This document shows positions 1-11,862 of a DNA stretch of 64,000 bases, one piece after another (position 1 is the stretch's first letter; each line of letters starts with the position of its first letter). Under the pieces are notes generated by a model. It ran no database searches, was not told where the DNA came from, and was given only the letters and a program-made list of their open reading frames with translations. This DNA comes from Gonatopus flavifemur (lineage: Eukaryota > Arthropoda > Insecta > Hymenoptera > Dryinidae): NCBI GenBank assembly GCA_018340375.1, contig JAFFJZ010000001.1, forward strand, positions 41,718,001 to 41,782,000, read 5' to 3'. The translations under genes and the position numbers were made by a program.

Positions 1-239
1 ATGTATTCCCTCATCTTTGCTCGAGTAACTCAAGTGGAAACATTGTTAAAATTATATATAATTTATGATATATCACCCTTAGCTCCCACACATCATTCAG
101 GCAACCTCGACCTCCACACGAGTGCAAATTTGGCTTCTCAATTTTCACCTTCTGTAATTTCGTGTAAACGATTCATTGACGATAATCAGCGGAAGGAAAA
201 ATACTGTATCCTGTCTCAGATTGCAATTTGAAAGCAATA

Positions 240-397
240 CAGTGAAAAGTTAAATTCAGTTCCATCCTGAATATTAGCTAATTTTTATTGGAGATAAGCA
301 CCGAAAACAAATGCCGACACAATGGAAAAGACTGAATTTCATTTTCAGTGAAGTTTTCAAGTAAGATGCAGCCACATTCAGTCGAACTTTGTACCGT
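240..397. mobile_element. MITE, family 'CACTGTAAAAAGT' (diverged copy)
   Basis: Diverged member of a small-transposon family also present at 2141-2297 and 28820-29002. Shared internal text includes 'AAAACAAATGCCGACACAA' and a 3' end reading TCAGTCGGACTTT followed by TACAGTG. Non-coding. The TA-flanked ends in the best copy at 28820 suggest a TA-targeting transposase. Confidence 0.6.
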
Positions 398-798
398 GAA
401 CGTTCAATGTAAGAGCCTATTATTTTTGGAATTTTTGACGGTGCGAATTGGCACTCGTGTGGTGGCTGAGGAATAATTTAGTACTTGGGAATATAATAAC
501 ATCCCTTATCATTGGTTCATCCATGGAGAAAAGATGGACAGTGCGGTCTGTCAATAAGAACGCTTACTCTCTTTCTCACTCGAACGGTCCTGACCTCGCA
601 TTGAAAAAAAAACAATAAGCGTTCTTATTGAGCACTGTATAAAGAAAGTCCTAAATTCAGCTCATTTCATGACTGAATCTATGATGCAAACAAATCAAGC
701 CGAAAAAACAATCGGCAACACAATGGAAAAAACATTTAGACTTTCTTTTTACAGTGAAAGGTCGCACTGTATTGCATAGTAGAATAGTATACCATTTC

Positions 799-1079
799 TA
801 GAGGTGGGCGAATCTTGACGAAACGAATCTTTTGTATGAAATACTTATCAAGTTTTGATAGAAATTTTATAGAATTCGATACAAATAGGACATTTTTCCT
901 ATACAGAAGATCCGCTTCGTAGGGCTGGGGCTATAATCTGATTCAATGTGATTTTATATATAATTTGTATCAAGTTTTTATACAAATTTATGGAATCTTG
1001 ATACAAATTATATATAAAATCACATTGAATCAGATTATAGCCCCAGTCCTACCGCTTCGTGGAAATTCGTCCACCCCTA
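799..1079. mobile_element. hAT-like MITE, ends TAGAGGTGGGCGAAT / ATTCGTCCACCCCTA
   Basis: The two ends are inverted repeats beginning TAGAGGTGGGCGAA, a terminus typical of hAT-type non-autonomous elements. No clean 8-bp target duplication is visible. The same left-end text (AATCTTGACGAAGCGAATC) recurs at 13658-13795. It is split by a younger hairpin at 920-1051. Confidence 0.6.
920..1051. mobile_element. Near-perfect hairpin MITE with 8-bp target duplication, nested
   Basis: Two 55-base arms (920-974 and 997-1051) are reverse complements with a single mismatch around a 22-base loop. Ends read TAGGGCTGGGGC and GCCCCAGTCCTA. The 8 bases CCGCTTCG occur directly before (912-919) and after (1052-1059), an 8-bp target duplication as made by hAT elements. 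It sits inside the older element 799-1079. The near-identical arms suggest a recent insertion. Confidence 0.85.
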
Positions 1080-1131
1080 ACATGTTAAATTCAAAATTGC
1101 AATTTCACAACCTCCTACGCTTTGCTTCCTA

Positions 1132-1352
1132 CACTGAGAGAAAGTTATAGTTAAATTTACTATGAAATTATAGGAATGAGGGAACATACTGACTTTTAAT
1201 AAAATTTACTACAATATAATGAAACTTACTGTGGCATAAAAATAGAAACCTAATCAAATTTACAATGTTTTATAATAAATTTCATTATAAGTCAGTATGT
1301 TTTCCCATTCCTCTAATTCCATAGTAAATTTAACTATAAATTTCTGTCAGTG
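1132..1352. mobile_element. MITE, family 'CACTGAGAGAAA…TTAAATTTACTATG'
   Basis: Palindromic element with long inverted ends (CACTGAGAGAAAGTTATAG… at the left and the complement ending CTGTCAGTG at the right), flanked by TA on both sides. Relatives with the same subterminal ATAGTTAAATTTACTATG text lie at 5501-5722 and 60065-60290. No coding capacity. Confidence 0.75.
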
Positions 1353-1456
1353 TAAGCTTATGGAGTAGAGAACGATAAAAAACAGTGGGAAATTGTGAAT
1401 TTGTTCACGTATTTTACTGTAGTTATGTTGTCCATTCCCTTCACGGATGACCCAAT

Positions 1457-1572
1457 TAGGGATGGGCGATATTTTTGTTTACAATATATGTTTAGTTTCT
1501 ATAAAATTTTGATGAAAACTGGACACATATTGTATACAAGAATATCGACACGTTGAATATCGCCCATCCCTA
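1457..1572. mobile_element. hAT-like MITE, ends TAGGGATGGGCGATAT
   Basis: The 116-bp element begins TAGGGATGGGCGATAT and ends ATATCGCCCATCCCTA. It is flanked by GACCCAAT (1449-1456) and CACCCAAT (1573-1580), an 8-bp duplication with one difference, as expected for hAT. A sibling with ends TAGGGATGAGCGATAC is at 12894-13491. Confidence 0.8.
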
Positions 1573-1670
1573 CACCCAATAATAAGCGATTTTATTACTT
1601 CCACCAGGTAACGATGGAAGAACCGTGACTCAATTGAAAAAGATGTTGGGCGGTAGAAGAACAAATTCTA

Positions 1671-1873
1671 CACTGAGAAGACACCAGATTTGGCTCAAGT
1701 CCGTAAGGGTTTGGATACGGTGAATTTCGCCGCGCGCTTGAGTCAACTGAATGTCGATTGGATTGATTGACCGGAGACTTACTTCAATCGACATTTAGTT
1801 GACTCAAGCGCGCGGCGAAATTCGCCGTGTCCAAACCCTTACGGGCTTGGCTTCAGTATTTTTTTTCTGAGTG
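1671..1873. mobile_element. GC-richer hairpin MITE, TA-flanked
   Basis: Starts CACTGAGAAGACACC after a TA and ends TCTGAGTG before a TA. Inside, arms of about 60 bases, including GGCGAATTTC/CGCCGCGCGCTTGAGTCAACT, pair with 1795-1850. The arms are markedly GC-richer than the surroundings. Confidence 0.75.
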
Positions 1874-2140
1874 TATCTTTGAGCAATGCCCCAACATCCC
1901 ATTTTGAATACTCTGTCGAATAGAATGGAATGCCCTGTGAAAACGAAATCATTTTAAACGATGAAATGATGCAGATTTCGCGTTCACTGCGTGGAATCTC
2001 GATCATGTCTCATGAAAAACGATGAAATATGATTTGAATTTCGATTTGACAAGGTACTCATAGAGATTCATATGAAATCAAGAACCAGTCAAGATTGTTC
2101 TAATTAGAGGACTCAAAACTTGAGCGAAATTCGAAAATAA

Positions 2141-2297
2141 CACAATAAGAAGTAAAACTTACTTTCAACCTGAATATCAGCTTATTTTAAAATGTAGCCA
2201 AAACTAGTCCTATTTCAGTTGAAAGTAAGCACTGAAAACAAATGCCGACACAGTAGAAGACTATATTGAAGCTACATTCAGTCGGACTTTTTACAGT
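2141..2297. mobile_element. MITE, family 'CACTGTAAAAAGT'
   Basis: Same family as 240-397 and 28820-29002. It shares AAGTAAAACTTACT near the left end, AAAACAAATGCCGACACA in the middle and TCGGACTTTTTACAGT at the right end. Non-coding. Confidence 0.65.
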
Positions 2298-2707
2298 AAA
2301 TAAATATCATTTATTACAACGATCTTCGAAGACAGATTTCCACATGAAACCAAGTGTGGGCTCGGAATAGTTGAAGATAACATATCTGAGAGGATGAACT
2401 TGATTGCACCCAGGATATAAAACAATTTTTGTCCATTCGAGATTAAGAGAAGATAAGACAAGACCTTTTTTGAGACTGCACCGTTTTTAATAAACCTTAG
2501 TGTTTAAGATTTGAAAAAAAATTTTTCTTTTATCTTATTTCTTAAATGTTTGTACATATCCCCAACGAATTTTGCAGTATAACTGGTGGAAATTAGTTTC
2601 GTTGATTCTACTCAGATAGTCTTGAGTCCAACTCTAGTTCTAATCCCTTTCACGATTTAAATTGAAAAAGAACGCTGTTTTCCGAGATAACATTTTGAGA
2701 TCCCTCC

Positions 2708-3396
2708 CCACGTAGAAATTTACGGATGGTCCAGTACCGGCTCGATACAGGCTGCCAGTGTGCAACCGTTGGCGGTCGGTGTCGCTCGGACTACAGAATG
2801 ATAACGCCAAATAACTCTGATCCGGTACCGGTTACAAACATCAATTCAGTACTGGAAATCAATGTGGTTCCGACATTGAGAACTAATACTACTAGTATTG
2901 ATCGTTGTTCAAGTACCGACAACTGTTACTCAACCGTTATTTGCTCTGTTGTAACTTTGAAAGGTTTTGAATGCATTATCAAAATTTCTGCACTAGGAGG
3001 AATTTAGAGTGGGATTTACTATTGGATCATAGGATGACCGCCAACGGTTGCAAACTGGCAGCCTGTATCAAGCCGGTACTGGACCATTCGTCAATTTCTA
3101 CGTGGCCAATCAAGTCTCCTCTCAAAGTACACGAGATATTTATTCACATTGGTTCGGCACCGAATCAACGTTGGAGGCCAACGCTTGCGTACTAAAATTG
3201 TGCCGTTGTTAATCCAACATTGGTGGAAAAGTGGTCAATAACGGTTGGTTCAAATATCGAACCAGTACCGACACGAACTTAAGATAAAGTCGATTAAGTA
3301 CCGATCCGCAGTCGGCAGACAACCGTTGCTGGCCCATACCTTTTCAGTACCGATCTGTTCGTCACCATCGGCTTAGTACCGGAATTTCTACGTGGG
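2708..3396. mobile_element. Foldback element with CCACGTAGAAATT ends
   Basis: CCACGTAGAAATT at 2708 is answered by AATTTCTACGTGG at 3096-3108 and again at about 3383-3395. Between 2709 and 3108 the arms pair over about 65 bases (GGTCCAGTACCGGCTCGATACA against its complement near 3070-3090). The outer part, 3109-3396, is rich in repeated ACCGGTACTG/CAGTACCG-type words. Probably a non-autonomous transposon with a duplicated or nested end; the superfamily is not clear. Confidence 0.6.
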
Positions 3397-4576
3397 TCAG
3401 CTGATCGAAGTATTGCAAATATTCTTAATACTTTGGAACTTGATTTTACCCGAGCATGTGCGATAATTTATTGTAGACCCAAACTAACGTTCATTCTTGT
3501 TCATCTGTGGAATTTTTCCTCCTTCACAGAAACTCAAAAGAATTGAAGTTATGAAAAACCAGTTGAGATCATTTATGGATTCGAAAACTTCTGAATCTAT
3601 AAATGAATGTAGCTTTGGTGATGTTGAGGATCAGACTTGTAGGGGTCATTCTCACGAAGGGAACCAATTTCTGTCTGGAAGATGAAAAACATGAATATTA
3701 TGTATATTTGATATAGAACAACTTGGGTTTGCAAACTGGGTGTTTGAATGAATTCAGTAACCCTTGATTCTTCAGAACATACGTTTATAATTGAAGCAAG
3801 GAAGTAAGAGACATTAGACTGTCCTTTGTAGAGTAGAGTCATTCTACAATTTATGATCATTCCACAGTCCCCTGGGTTGAAGTGTGCCTAGTTACCCCTA
3901 TATAGAATTATAAATAATACAGGAAAACAGAGTGGACTCGAATTTATGCAGTAGCAAAGGTGTGAAGAAAATTGCGAGCTGTGCTAGTCGTTGCAAGGAT
4001 TTTACGAGTTCAGTTCCTCTTAGTAAGAAGGCTGCGAGTTGTGCTAGTTTTTATAAGAGATTCACGAGTTGTGCTATAGTATTCGTGAAAGGAATACGAG
4101 TTGTGTTACTGTTCGTGAGACGCATTCATATGTTGTAAGGTTTTTGTTGCAACAAGACACTATCACATTGTTTCCTCTCGGAAATAATCATTTAGAATAA
4201 TCGATAAAAATTTCTTAGGAGCAATCATAATTATTCATGCTACACTGTAAGAAGTCTGGCTCGAAGTAACTGCGTTTTACTCTGAAAACTGATTGAAATT
4301 CAGTTTTTGTCATGACGTCGACGGTTGGTTTTTGTGCTTACATCAAATAGCATCAAAATAGGCTACTTTTAGACGAATTGAGTTCGAGGCTTTTTGTTTA
4401 CCTTATACTATTATGAAATTCATAGTCACACATGAGTAAGTATAGTATGATTATTAATAATGATGATAGTTCTATATAAAAATGCGAATCAGTGCTAAAT
4501 CCACAGTACAAAAAAGCGTTATTATCCCAGAAAAAGGCCAGTACCCTGCCAGTCTTGGCAGTACTACACTGGTTAT

Positions 4577-4974
4577 GAAATTCGCATACGGACTCAGACT
4601 CTCACGCGAGATCCCTGTTATCTTTCCAGGCTCTGCGTGGGACACTTCAGGGTCTCGTTCAGAATCCCTCGGATCCCCGTTCGGGAGCTGAAGCTAGCAG
4701 ACGCAAGCTAGCTAACCGCATTTATAAACTGAAGTGATGTAAATTTGAATTTTTTCATAATACGTATTCTTAAAGCTTACGATTCAAACATTTCATTGGT
4801 TCCGGTTTCATCATTCTACGGCAACTCCATGACGAGCTAGGGTTCAAGTCTGCTAGCTCAAATCTGCCAGTTTCAGCTTCATCTCAGGATCCTATTGAAC
4901 GGGAATTTGAGAACGTGGGACCTGGAAGGATAACACGGATGCTGGGTGGGAATCTGAGTCTGCATGCGAATTCC
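4577..4974. mobile_element. Foldback element with nested segment
   Basis: The arms beginning GAAATTCGCATACGGACTC (left) and ending TCTGCATGCGAATTCC (right) are diverged inverted repeats of roughly 100 bases, including a shared TTATCTTTCCAGG. The loop contains GAAGCTAGCAGACGC…TGCCAGTTTCAGCTTCAT. That resembles the ends of the 'TGAAGCTGAAACTGGCAG' family seen at 11865, 18590, 57676 and 58816, so one element may be nested in another. Confidence 0.55.
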
Positions 4975-4975
4975 A

Positions 4976-5226
4976 CACTGTAAAAAATAATTGGGGAATT
5001 TTCTGCCAAAAAATGGTGGCAGCAAAGTTTCTCCATAGATAAGGAATTTTTCACCATAATGTGGTGGACTTCTCCTTTATTTGTAGAGGAGTCAACACCC
5101 GAAAACAAAATAATCCCTCAAAGTAGTGGAAAAATCCCTCATTTTTCATCAAAAACAATTCCCTTATGATGAGGGGACGAAATCCATCAATAGTGTGAAG
5201 AAAAACTTCCAACATTTTGTACAGTG
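4976..5226. mobile_element. MITE-like, ends CACTGTAAAAAAT … TGTACAGTG
   Basis: Starts CACTGTAAAAAATAATTGG and ends TTTTGTACAGTG. The internal symmetry is weak. It is followed by an inverted pair (CAAACCACTCTAAAAT at 5240-5255 with its complement near 5468-5483), so a second diverged foldback probably abuts it. Confidence 0.45.
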
Positions 5227-5500
5227 CACGATCGAGGGGCAAACCACTCTAAAATTAGGGAGACAACGCTCAGCGTTATGCGAACGTTATGCTTTGACTT
5301 TTTCCTTATATCGCGCTCATATTAACGCTTTTGTAACTAAAGTCTGTCTTATGGGTGTATTAGACATGTCTCATCGACAGTGACACTGCGTTAACGCAGC
5401 TTAAGCAGAAGAGAGCTAAGCTTATATAAACACTATCAACAGATTTTACGTTTCGAAAAAAATCATGATTTTAGAGTGGTTTACTCAGTGCACGATCCTG

Positions 5501-5722
5501 CACGGAGAGAAATTTGTAGTTAAATTTACTATGTTATTATTGTTCCCGAGGAACAGACTGAATTCTGTCGGATTTGACTATGAAGGGCATATTTTTATTA
5601 TGGTACAACAATAGAATGCTGATCATATTTACTATGTTTGATTGGGGAACCCGTCATAGTTCAGTCTGTTCCTCGGGAACAATAATAACATAGTAAATTT
5701 AACTACAAATTTCTCTCCGTGT
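5501..5722. mobile_element. MITE with ~60-bp near-identical inverted ends
   Basis: Starts CACGGAGAGAAATTTGTAG and ends CTACAAATTTCTCTCCGTG. The arms stay complementary through GTTCCCGAGGAACAGACTGAA. A relative of 1132-1352 with a different tip (CACGG rather than CACTG). Flanking dinucleotides are TG/TG. Confidence 0.75.
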
Positions 5723-7323
5723 GCCCATGCGGGGATTTTCAGTAAGGATGCTGTGAAATTCTCATAAAATACAATAGATCAATTTTTTAGCTTTTGATTC
5801 GATTTCATAAATTTGTATGAGGTTCAATATGTGCGGATAAAACAATAAGATCTTATGGGATATTACAAGGAACCCAGAAATTTATAAAGTTTGATATGTG
5901 TATTCGGAGCAGGATCGACGAATGTTGATTTGCATTGATTAGGATTTCAGAAGAGAATATTGATTTTACCCGCTCAAACGGTTTCCAAGTATAGATATTG
6001 TATAGATTCATCCTCAAACCGACAAAAACATACACAATCGCTCATTGATTGGATGGTATAGATTTATTTTCAGTTTTGTCATATCTTTTTGATATTCTTT
6101 ACAAATAGGAAAGAAATTGCATATACTCCAACAAAATTTTTTTAATCGATTCTATTTGTACTGAGAAAAATGAAATGTAAGAATGAACATTATTCCGTAT
6201 ATTTTTCACCCGTAAAATGATGGAAAGATTGAAAAGAAAAGAATGATTGAAAAATACTTTCTCATATGGTGAGAATTAATTTATTAACCTATAGTTAACT
6301 TATTTTTCACCTCTCCTTCGGTTTTATTGAACACTCGAATTGTGTTTATTCCTTTAGTTACCATAACAATCACGAAAATAATGTATATTCCACCGTGAGG
6401 TGTGTTACCATATCGAAAGGTAATTTTCACAACATTTATTTTTCTCAGTATGTTCTTGCAGTTTGAATCGTTGATAGGAACGAAACGCAAATTCAAACTC
6501 TCGAAACCTGATGGATGCACCGAGAACATTTCATATTTGGATTTATTTGGATTCACTAAACTTTATTTGAATCAACTAAATTCCTGTTTAAGGGGAGGTT
6601 TTCATCTAGCGACCACAAAAAAAGGTGATTTTCTCGAATTTTTGTCTCATGGAAAGAAGTAAATAAAGAACTCGGGCGTTTTCATACTTGTTAATTGAGT
6701 TTTTAAGTACATGAAAAAATCTTTTTCAGTGAAAAATAATGCCATGGGCATAACAATTCCATAATGGAATTGTTCATACGTGTTGAAACATAACCACCTA
6801 AAAAACAGTGATCAATCAGGCGCCACTATAGCACTTACAAAAGATATCACAAATCAAAAATCACAAAATTTTTATGCAATATATTATATTTGTTGCAGGT
6901 TGTACCAATAAAACCGATGGAAAGTCCAAAATTACAAAAATGACAGACATGCAAACTTTCGGTAGCGTTTTTCATCTTTTTTCCGCTCTTCAAAGTGCTA
7001 TAAAAAGAAAAAAAAGGCAAATGTCATCCGCATTTAGTGTCATCCTCCAATAAAATCAATCAGCTTCGAAATAAAAAAAAAAAAAGCGATCCGTTCAGTA
7101 GTTTTTGAAATATCGTGGAGCCAAACTTGAAAAACATGGTTTCGAGAAAAACGCCTTTAAAGTTTCGGTATACGAATCCTTCAACTTGAAAAACTTTTTT
7201 CATATACTTCAAGACCCATTTAATGAGTTTCAAATAACTCGAGTTCTTAATTTACTTCCTTCTTAAGAAAAAGAATTCGAGAAAATCACCTTATTTCGGA
7301 ATTCGCTTGATGAGAACTTCCCT

Positions 7324-7465
7324 TCAAATATGAACCTCCTAGAGTTTCAATTGGATTAAATAAAAAAATTATTTCATTCAAATCAATTTTTATTCATTTC
7401 AAATAAAATTTACTTGAATGAAGTCAAATTTTATTGGATGCCATCGAAGTAGGTTCATATTCAAA
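7324..7465. repeat. Small inverted repeat
   Basis: TCAAATATGAACCT (about 7324) is answered by AGGTTCATATTCAA (about 7450). The interior is AT-rich with repeated CAAATAAAATTT-type words. Probably an old foldback remnant. Confidence 0.4.
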
Positions 7466-7511
7466 TAAAGCCTTTTTCTACGTGTCATCGTTATTTATCT
7501 CCTTAAAATGA

Positions 7512-7634
7512 CTGCTTTGAATTGAGAATATCGTTTGAAAAATATACTGCAAGATTTTGGGTCCGTAACAGCTGAGGAAATCTTTATTGGATTACTAATT
7601 TGTTTCAATAAACGATTCAAACTATAAGAACGTT
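7512..7634. mobile_element. Diverged copy of the 'ATGTYGCTGAAGTTTGAATCG' family
   Basis: Shares the internal text TACTGCAAGATTTTGGGTC and the end AAACGATTCAAACT with the better copy at 49423-49610. The left end is eroded. Confidence 0.5.
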
Positions 7635-7898
7635 TCTCAGTGTGGTATTTTGAACACGGTGGTGGTATGAAGGATAATATTTACTATACTTCTACCAGTT
7701 CAAAGATCCCAGAGCGCTACCTTTTTAATGGAGCTTTTTTCTTGAATTTCAATCAAGGAGAAAACATTTGGAACATCGATGTTTTTGGATGATTTTTTTT
7801 CACATTAATTTCAGGCCAAATGGCAATGATTTTTGGGCGTACTTTGCTTAAATTTCACCTTTTTTGTTTTTTTCTGATTTTCTCCAGTAAGAAAGATA

Positions 7899-8907
7899 CA
7901 CAGAAAGACCAAGTTCATTAATATTTAGAAAAATGACTGTCAATATAGGGAAAAAAAAAATCATTGAAGAATATTCGTAGTGAATTCACCATAAGTCGAT
8001 AGATTCCCTGTGAGAAATAACAACACTGAGAGAAATTCTTATAGTGACTGTAACTAAAACGTCTCAACTAAATATTTTCAATGACAGCTACTAAAAATTT
8101 GAATGATTCAACTAAGAAATTATAGTAAATATAATCAAGCTTGTTTTCGTATTCAATTGCCTTTGTACACTTTCCTTCCTTTCAAACGTATAGGACGCGT
8201 GAGTCAAAGTTGTCAAAATTGCTACTTTAAATTGTGCAATTTAGATTGTCGGGGGTCTAAAGGCTGAATTGATTTTGAATGCGTATTTTTCTCTACAATG
8301 GGAGTGGTATCTTCACAAGGCATTTACTCTTATATATACAAACGTGGTAACAAGTATTGATATAGGTTATAAATTTGAATCAAACGATATAGTTTCCCTG
8401 GTCGACATTGCGATAAAAGTGGATAGAATGTTCAAAAACAAGACGAAAATGAACCCTAGTGTCATTTTTTTAAACTGTGTCACATAATTTTCGTAAATTG
8501 TTATCTAGGTTATTATTTTGTACACATTTACAAGTCATTTTAACCAGAATTTATAAATTATCCTATTATAATGTAGCTTACTATTAAAAACTAGTTGTGA
8601 AAAATAGTCGTGTTTACTAAAAATCAAGTAATTTCGATCCCAACCTTCGGTTACTTCGTACGATAAAAATTAGTAAGTGATACTAAAAAAAATAGTTGAG
8701 ACGTTATTTTACTAATTTTTTCAGATAATGGCAACTAATACTTTCTCTCAGTAGAGAAGATGATCAACCTTTGATACTTTCACTAAGAATTTTCGGTCAA
8801 CTTACTACGAATATTTTTCAGCGATCCTTTTCTTCCCTGAATTGACAGTCATTTTTCTAAATATTGAAAATAAACTGTTCATTATTAATAAACTCAATCT
8901 TTCCGTG
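7899..8907. mobile_element. TA-flanked foldback element, carrying a nested one
   Basis: Ends CACAGAAAGA… and …TCTTTCCGTG are bordered by TA on each side. The arms match in inverted orientation through TATTTAGAAAAATGACTGTCAAT and AATATTCGTAGT. A second element (8024-8752) occupies the middle. Confidence 0.7.
8024..8752. mobile_element. Nested CACTGAGAGAAA element, ~730 bp
   Basis: Begins CACTGAGAGAAATTCTTATAG and ends ACTTTCTCTCAGT. Both ends contain …ACTAAAACGTCTCAACTA-type text in inverted orientation (AGTTGAGACGTTATTTTACTA near 8694). It lies inside 7899-8907 and is therefore younger. The 72-codon frame at 8269-8487 shows no domain, and I treat it as chance. Confidence 0.65.
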
Positions 8908-9221
8908 TATTACACAATCGATTAAAGCCTTCATCGTTCGGCAGATGAACACGCACTGATGTTCTGACCTATCTGTTCTTACTCCCTGTCGGAGAAATTG
9001 GATTATGGGTAGAATTTTGGTTGAGGAGGATCGTCTGCTAGCTCAGGGACGGAGTTTGAAATTTTCTTTAGGTACGTTTGTAGTCCAGGGTGAGGTTGTA
9101 GGTTACTTTGGTTGATATTAAGAACACAAAATTGATGTTTTTTCAAATTTCGCCACCCCTTAAATTTTTCCGCCCTTAACGACTGGTTAGTACCCTGTAT
9201 GGGCTCTGTGTATATCACATA

Positions 9222-9465
9222 CACGGAAAAGAATGAATTTGCTTACCCATTTTTTTCGTTGCTACAGCTCAAATAATTACAGCTACTATGTAACTATTTA
9301 TTACCACAATTTTAGTGGTCGATATTTGGTTACCGAAACAGTTTAACTATGATATTTTTGCTGTAGCAACTACATTTCCTTGTTAGAGCTTAAAGAATAG
9401 CTGTGACATCTGAAAAATCACTCCCATAGCTAATCATTAGATATTAGAAAATTATCTTTTTCGTG
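9222..9465. mobile_element. MITE, 'CACGGAAAA' tip, AGCT-rich family
   Basis: TA-flanked, starting CACGGAAAAGAATG and ending TCTTTTTCGTG. The interior carries repeated GCTGTAGCAACTA/GCTACAGCT words. The same style of element recurs at 9846-10150, 26890-27093, 37608-37830, 49757-50013 and 54501-54857. Confidence 0.65.
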
Positions 9466-9479
9466 TATTCCAAAAACAG

Positions 9480-9639
9480 CACTGTAAAAAAACAGTGTCA
9501 GAATTCACACCGCGCGGATTCTCTATAGGAGTCCACTCCTAAATTCGTGTTATAAAGTGTCTAAATGGTATTGGAATGGCATCATGTGGTCAACAACATT
9601 CGAAATGTAGTTTCCAACACTGCCAATTTTCTTACAGTG
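9480..9639. mobile_element. Possible MITE, ends CACTGTAAAAA / TTACAGTG
   Basis: Begins CACTGTAAAAAAACAGTG and ends TTCTTACAGTG, with weak internal symmetry and no TA flanks. Low-confidence relative of the CACTGTAAAAA group. Confidence 0.4.
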
Positions 9640-9845
9640 AGTGAAACGACATCGTGATATAGGTTTCGATTATATTGAAGAGCGATCAACTATCACGTCA
9701 AAGGATCTTCCGCACTAGGCACCTGCGATTACACTCTGTAGTACTAACCCTTTGTGACTTCTATGCATACTACAAGGGTATATGAGTATTTTGATTTTTG
9801 ATTCGAAAAATGAGGGCTCAATCAATATTCATTGAACTAATTATA

Positions 9846-10150
9846 CATGTAAAAAAATTCATCCGCTGTGGCAGCTACTCACTTTTTTAACTAGTTTCTG
9901 TCGCTACTACAGCTAAAATAATTGCAGCTATGGTTATTTATTCGCTACCGCAGCCAGAATTCGTGGCTGAGACAGATCATGTTTTGTGATTGATATTTGA
10001 AGAGTGAAACATTTTGGTTCCAACAGAGATTTGTACTGTAGCAGCTACATTCCTCGCTGTTACCTTTCAGGTAGTAGATGTGACATTTGGGAAATAATTT
10101 CCGTAGATTATTTTCAGCTATTCAAATATTAGCGAATTATTTTTGTCGTG
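9846..10150. mobile_element. MITE, AGCT-rich family
   Basis: TA-flanked. Starts CATGTAAAAAAATTCATCCGC and ends ATTATTTTTGTCGTG. The interior has GCTGTGGCAGCTAC, GCTACTACAGCTAA and CTGTAGCAGCTACAT words shared with 9222-9465. Confidence 0.6.
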
Positions 10151-11862
10151 TACGAGAGCGTTTTTGTCAGATTATTGAAATTTTTATGACTCATAATTAG
10201 AATCAATATTTAACAATCAACATTGAGCTCACACGGAGCAAGAATTCAACGGTTCTGCATGTAACAATTTATTTCTACTGTTTGATGAACGACAAATTTA
10301 TTATACCAGAAAATAATTCGTTGTGGTAAAACATCTCAGCAAAAATGAAGTATTCTATATGAAATAATAAACAAGCGATCTTTTTCCTATGGATTGAAAT
10401 TGAAATTTCCCATCTGCGAATTTTCATTCACGTGTCACTAGGTTTTTGAAACATTCAATTTTTTACATTCGGTCTAGAATTTTCATCAATTCCCACAAAG
10501 TGCTTATATATGTTTGGTATTCGTTTTGCATTCTCTTCTTGCGTAACGCATTTAGTTTCATTTTAACATCTGACGATGTATTGCAACAAACACTTGTCAG
10601 TTATTAGGATGTAAATATTTAGACATCCTGGTATGTGTTCATATGTACAAGTTGTATCGTACGTTTGTTTGCATACCAGAAATCGAAGGCGGTATATACA
10701 AAGCGAGTGGGTTCGAATGCTATTTTTCAATATTACATACCGGTTTTGGACAAAGAACCTTCTAGCTAAACATTATCGCGATGTTCAGTGGCGCGTAATT
10801 CAATTTTATCGATTATCGTGTATACAAGTTGACAGAGAGGGGGCCCAACGAATATTCATCAAGCGGCAACTTGTGTGTCGTCTGAACCCTTTTCGTTCTT
10901 CTCTTCCTCTTCGCTTCCTTTTTTCTTTTTTTTTTCTTTTTGTTTTTGGCCTCCATAAACCACCTTTGCTTCTGATAGTTTCAAATTAATTCACAAAGGT
11001 AAACGATAATGTAAAAATCGTTTCTGAAGAATTGTTTGTTGTTTCCTTGAAAATTGAGTAATCGACATTTGACTGTAATAATAAAATATTCCAAATAGGG
11101 GCAATCAGTCACCGATTGAAATCATCGTCTCAATTTTTAGTTACACTGCATTTTAGTACCTTTTTTTTAGATCTTTATATTCTCAGTTTTACCTAATCTG
11201 TAATATAATGGTTTATTTTTGTCTTGTGGTCAGGTTTTGGAATTATACGGAGAAAAATGGATTATACAAATTGTATCCTCGTCTCCAATATCCATTTATC
11301 GAGGAATACTTGGTGTGAGTCATGATATCATTTTTTTTCGACAGTTAACTTGTATATTACGATCGATTCTTGGATGAAATTTATTCCCACTGCGTTTTTA
11401 GAATTGAGTATCACAGTAATTAAGAAATTCACAACCCAAATTTGAATTAAAAAAATATTTTTTCAATTCAAAATGAGTTCATTCGAAACAATGGAAATTC
11501 AGTCAAAAGTTTATGCCGGTTTCTGAATCGAATGTTTGTATACTACATCTTTGAAAGACCCCATTTCTGATGCTAAGCTTTGGCTGAAGCATTTTTATAG
11601 GTCACTGAACCGAGTGTGGGACAGTTTCAGTATGTGGATCGCATAGTTATCCTGGTCCTTGAACTGAGTATACGTATTATCGTATTACGCACAGCCCTGT
11701 TGTATAGCAGTGATGTATTGAGTTGCTCGAGGTGTTGTCAGGATAATACGTTGGTACTTTTTGAGAGCAATGATGAGTTTAGAAAATTTTTGTTTAGGTC
11801 GCCCTCATAGGCCCTGGACAGGATTGTCATACAATCGTTTTCAAAACCTGGCTTGTATTTCA

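Noticed and set aside
10633..10989. 118-codon open frame
   Set aside because: No domain, ends in a pyrimidine-rich tract, and no splice or promoter context; fits a chance frame.
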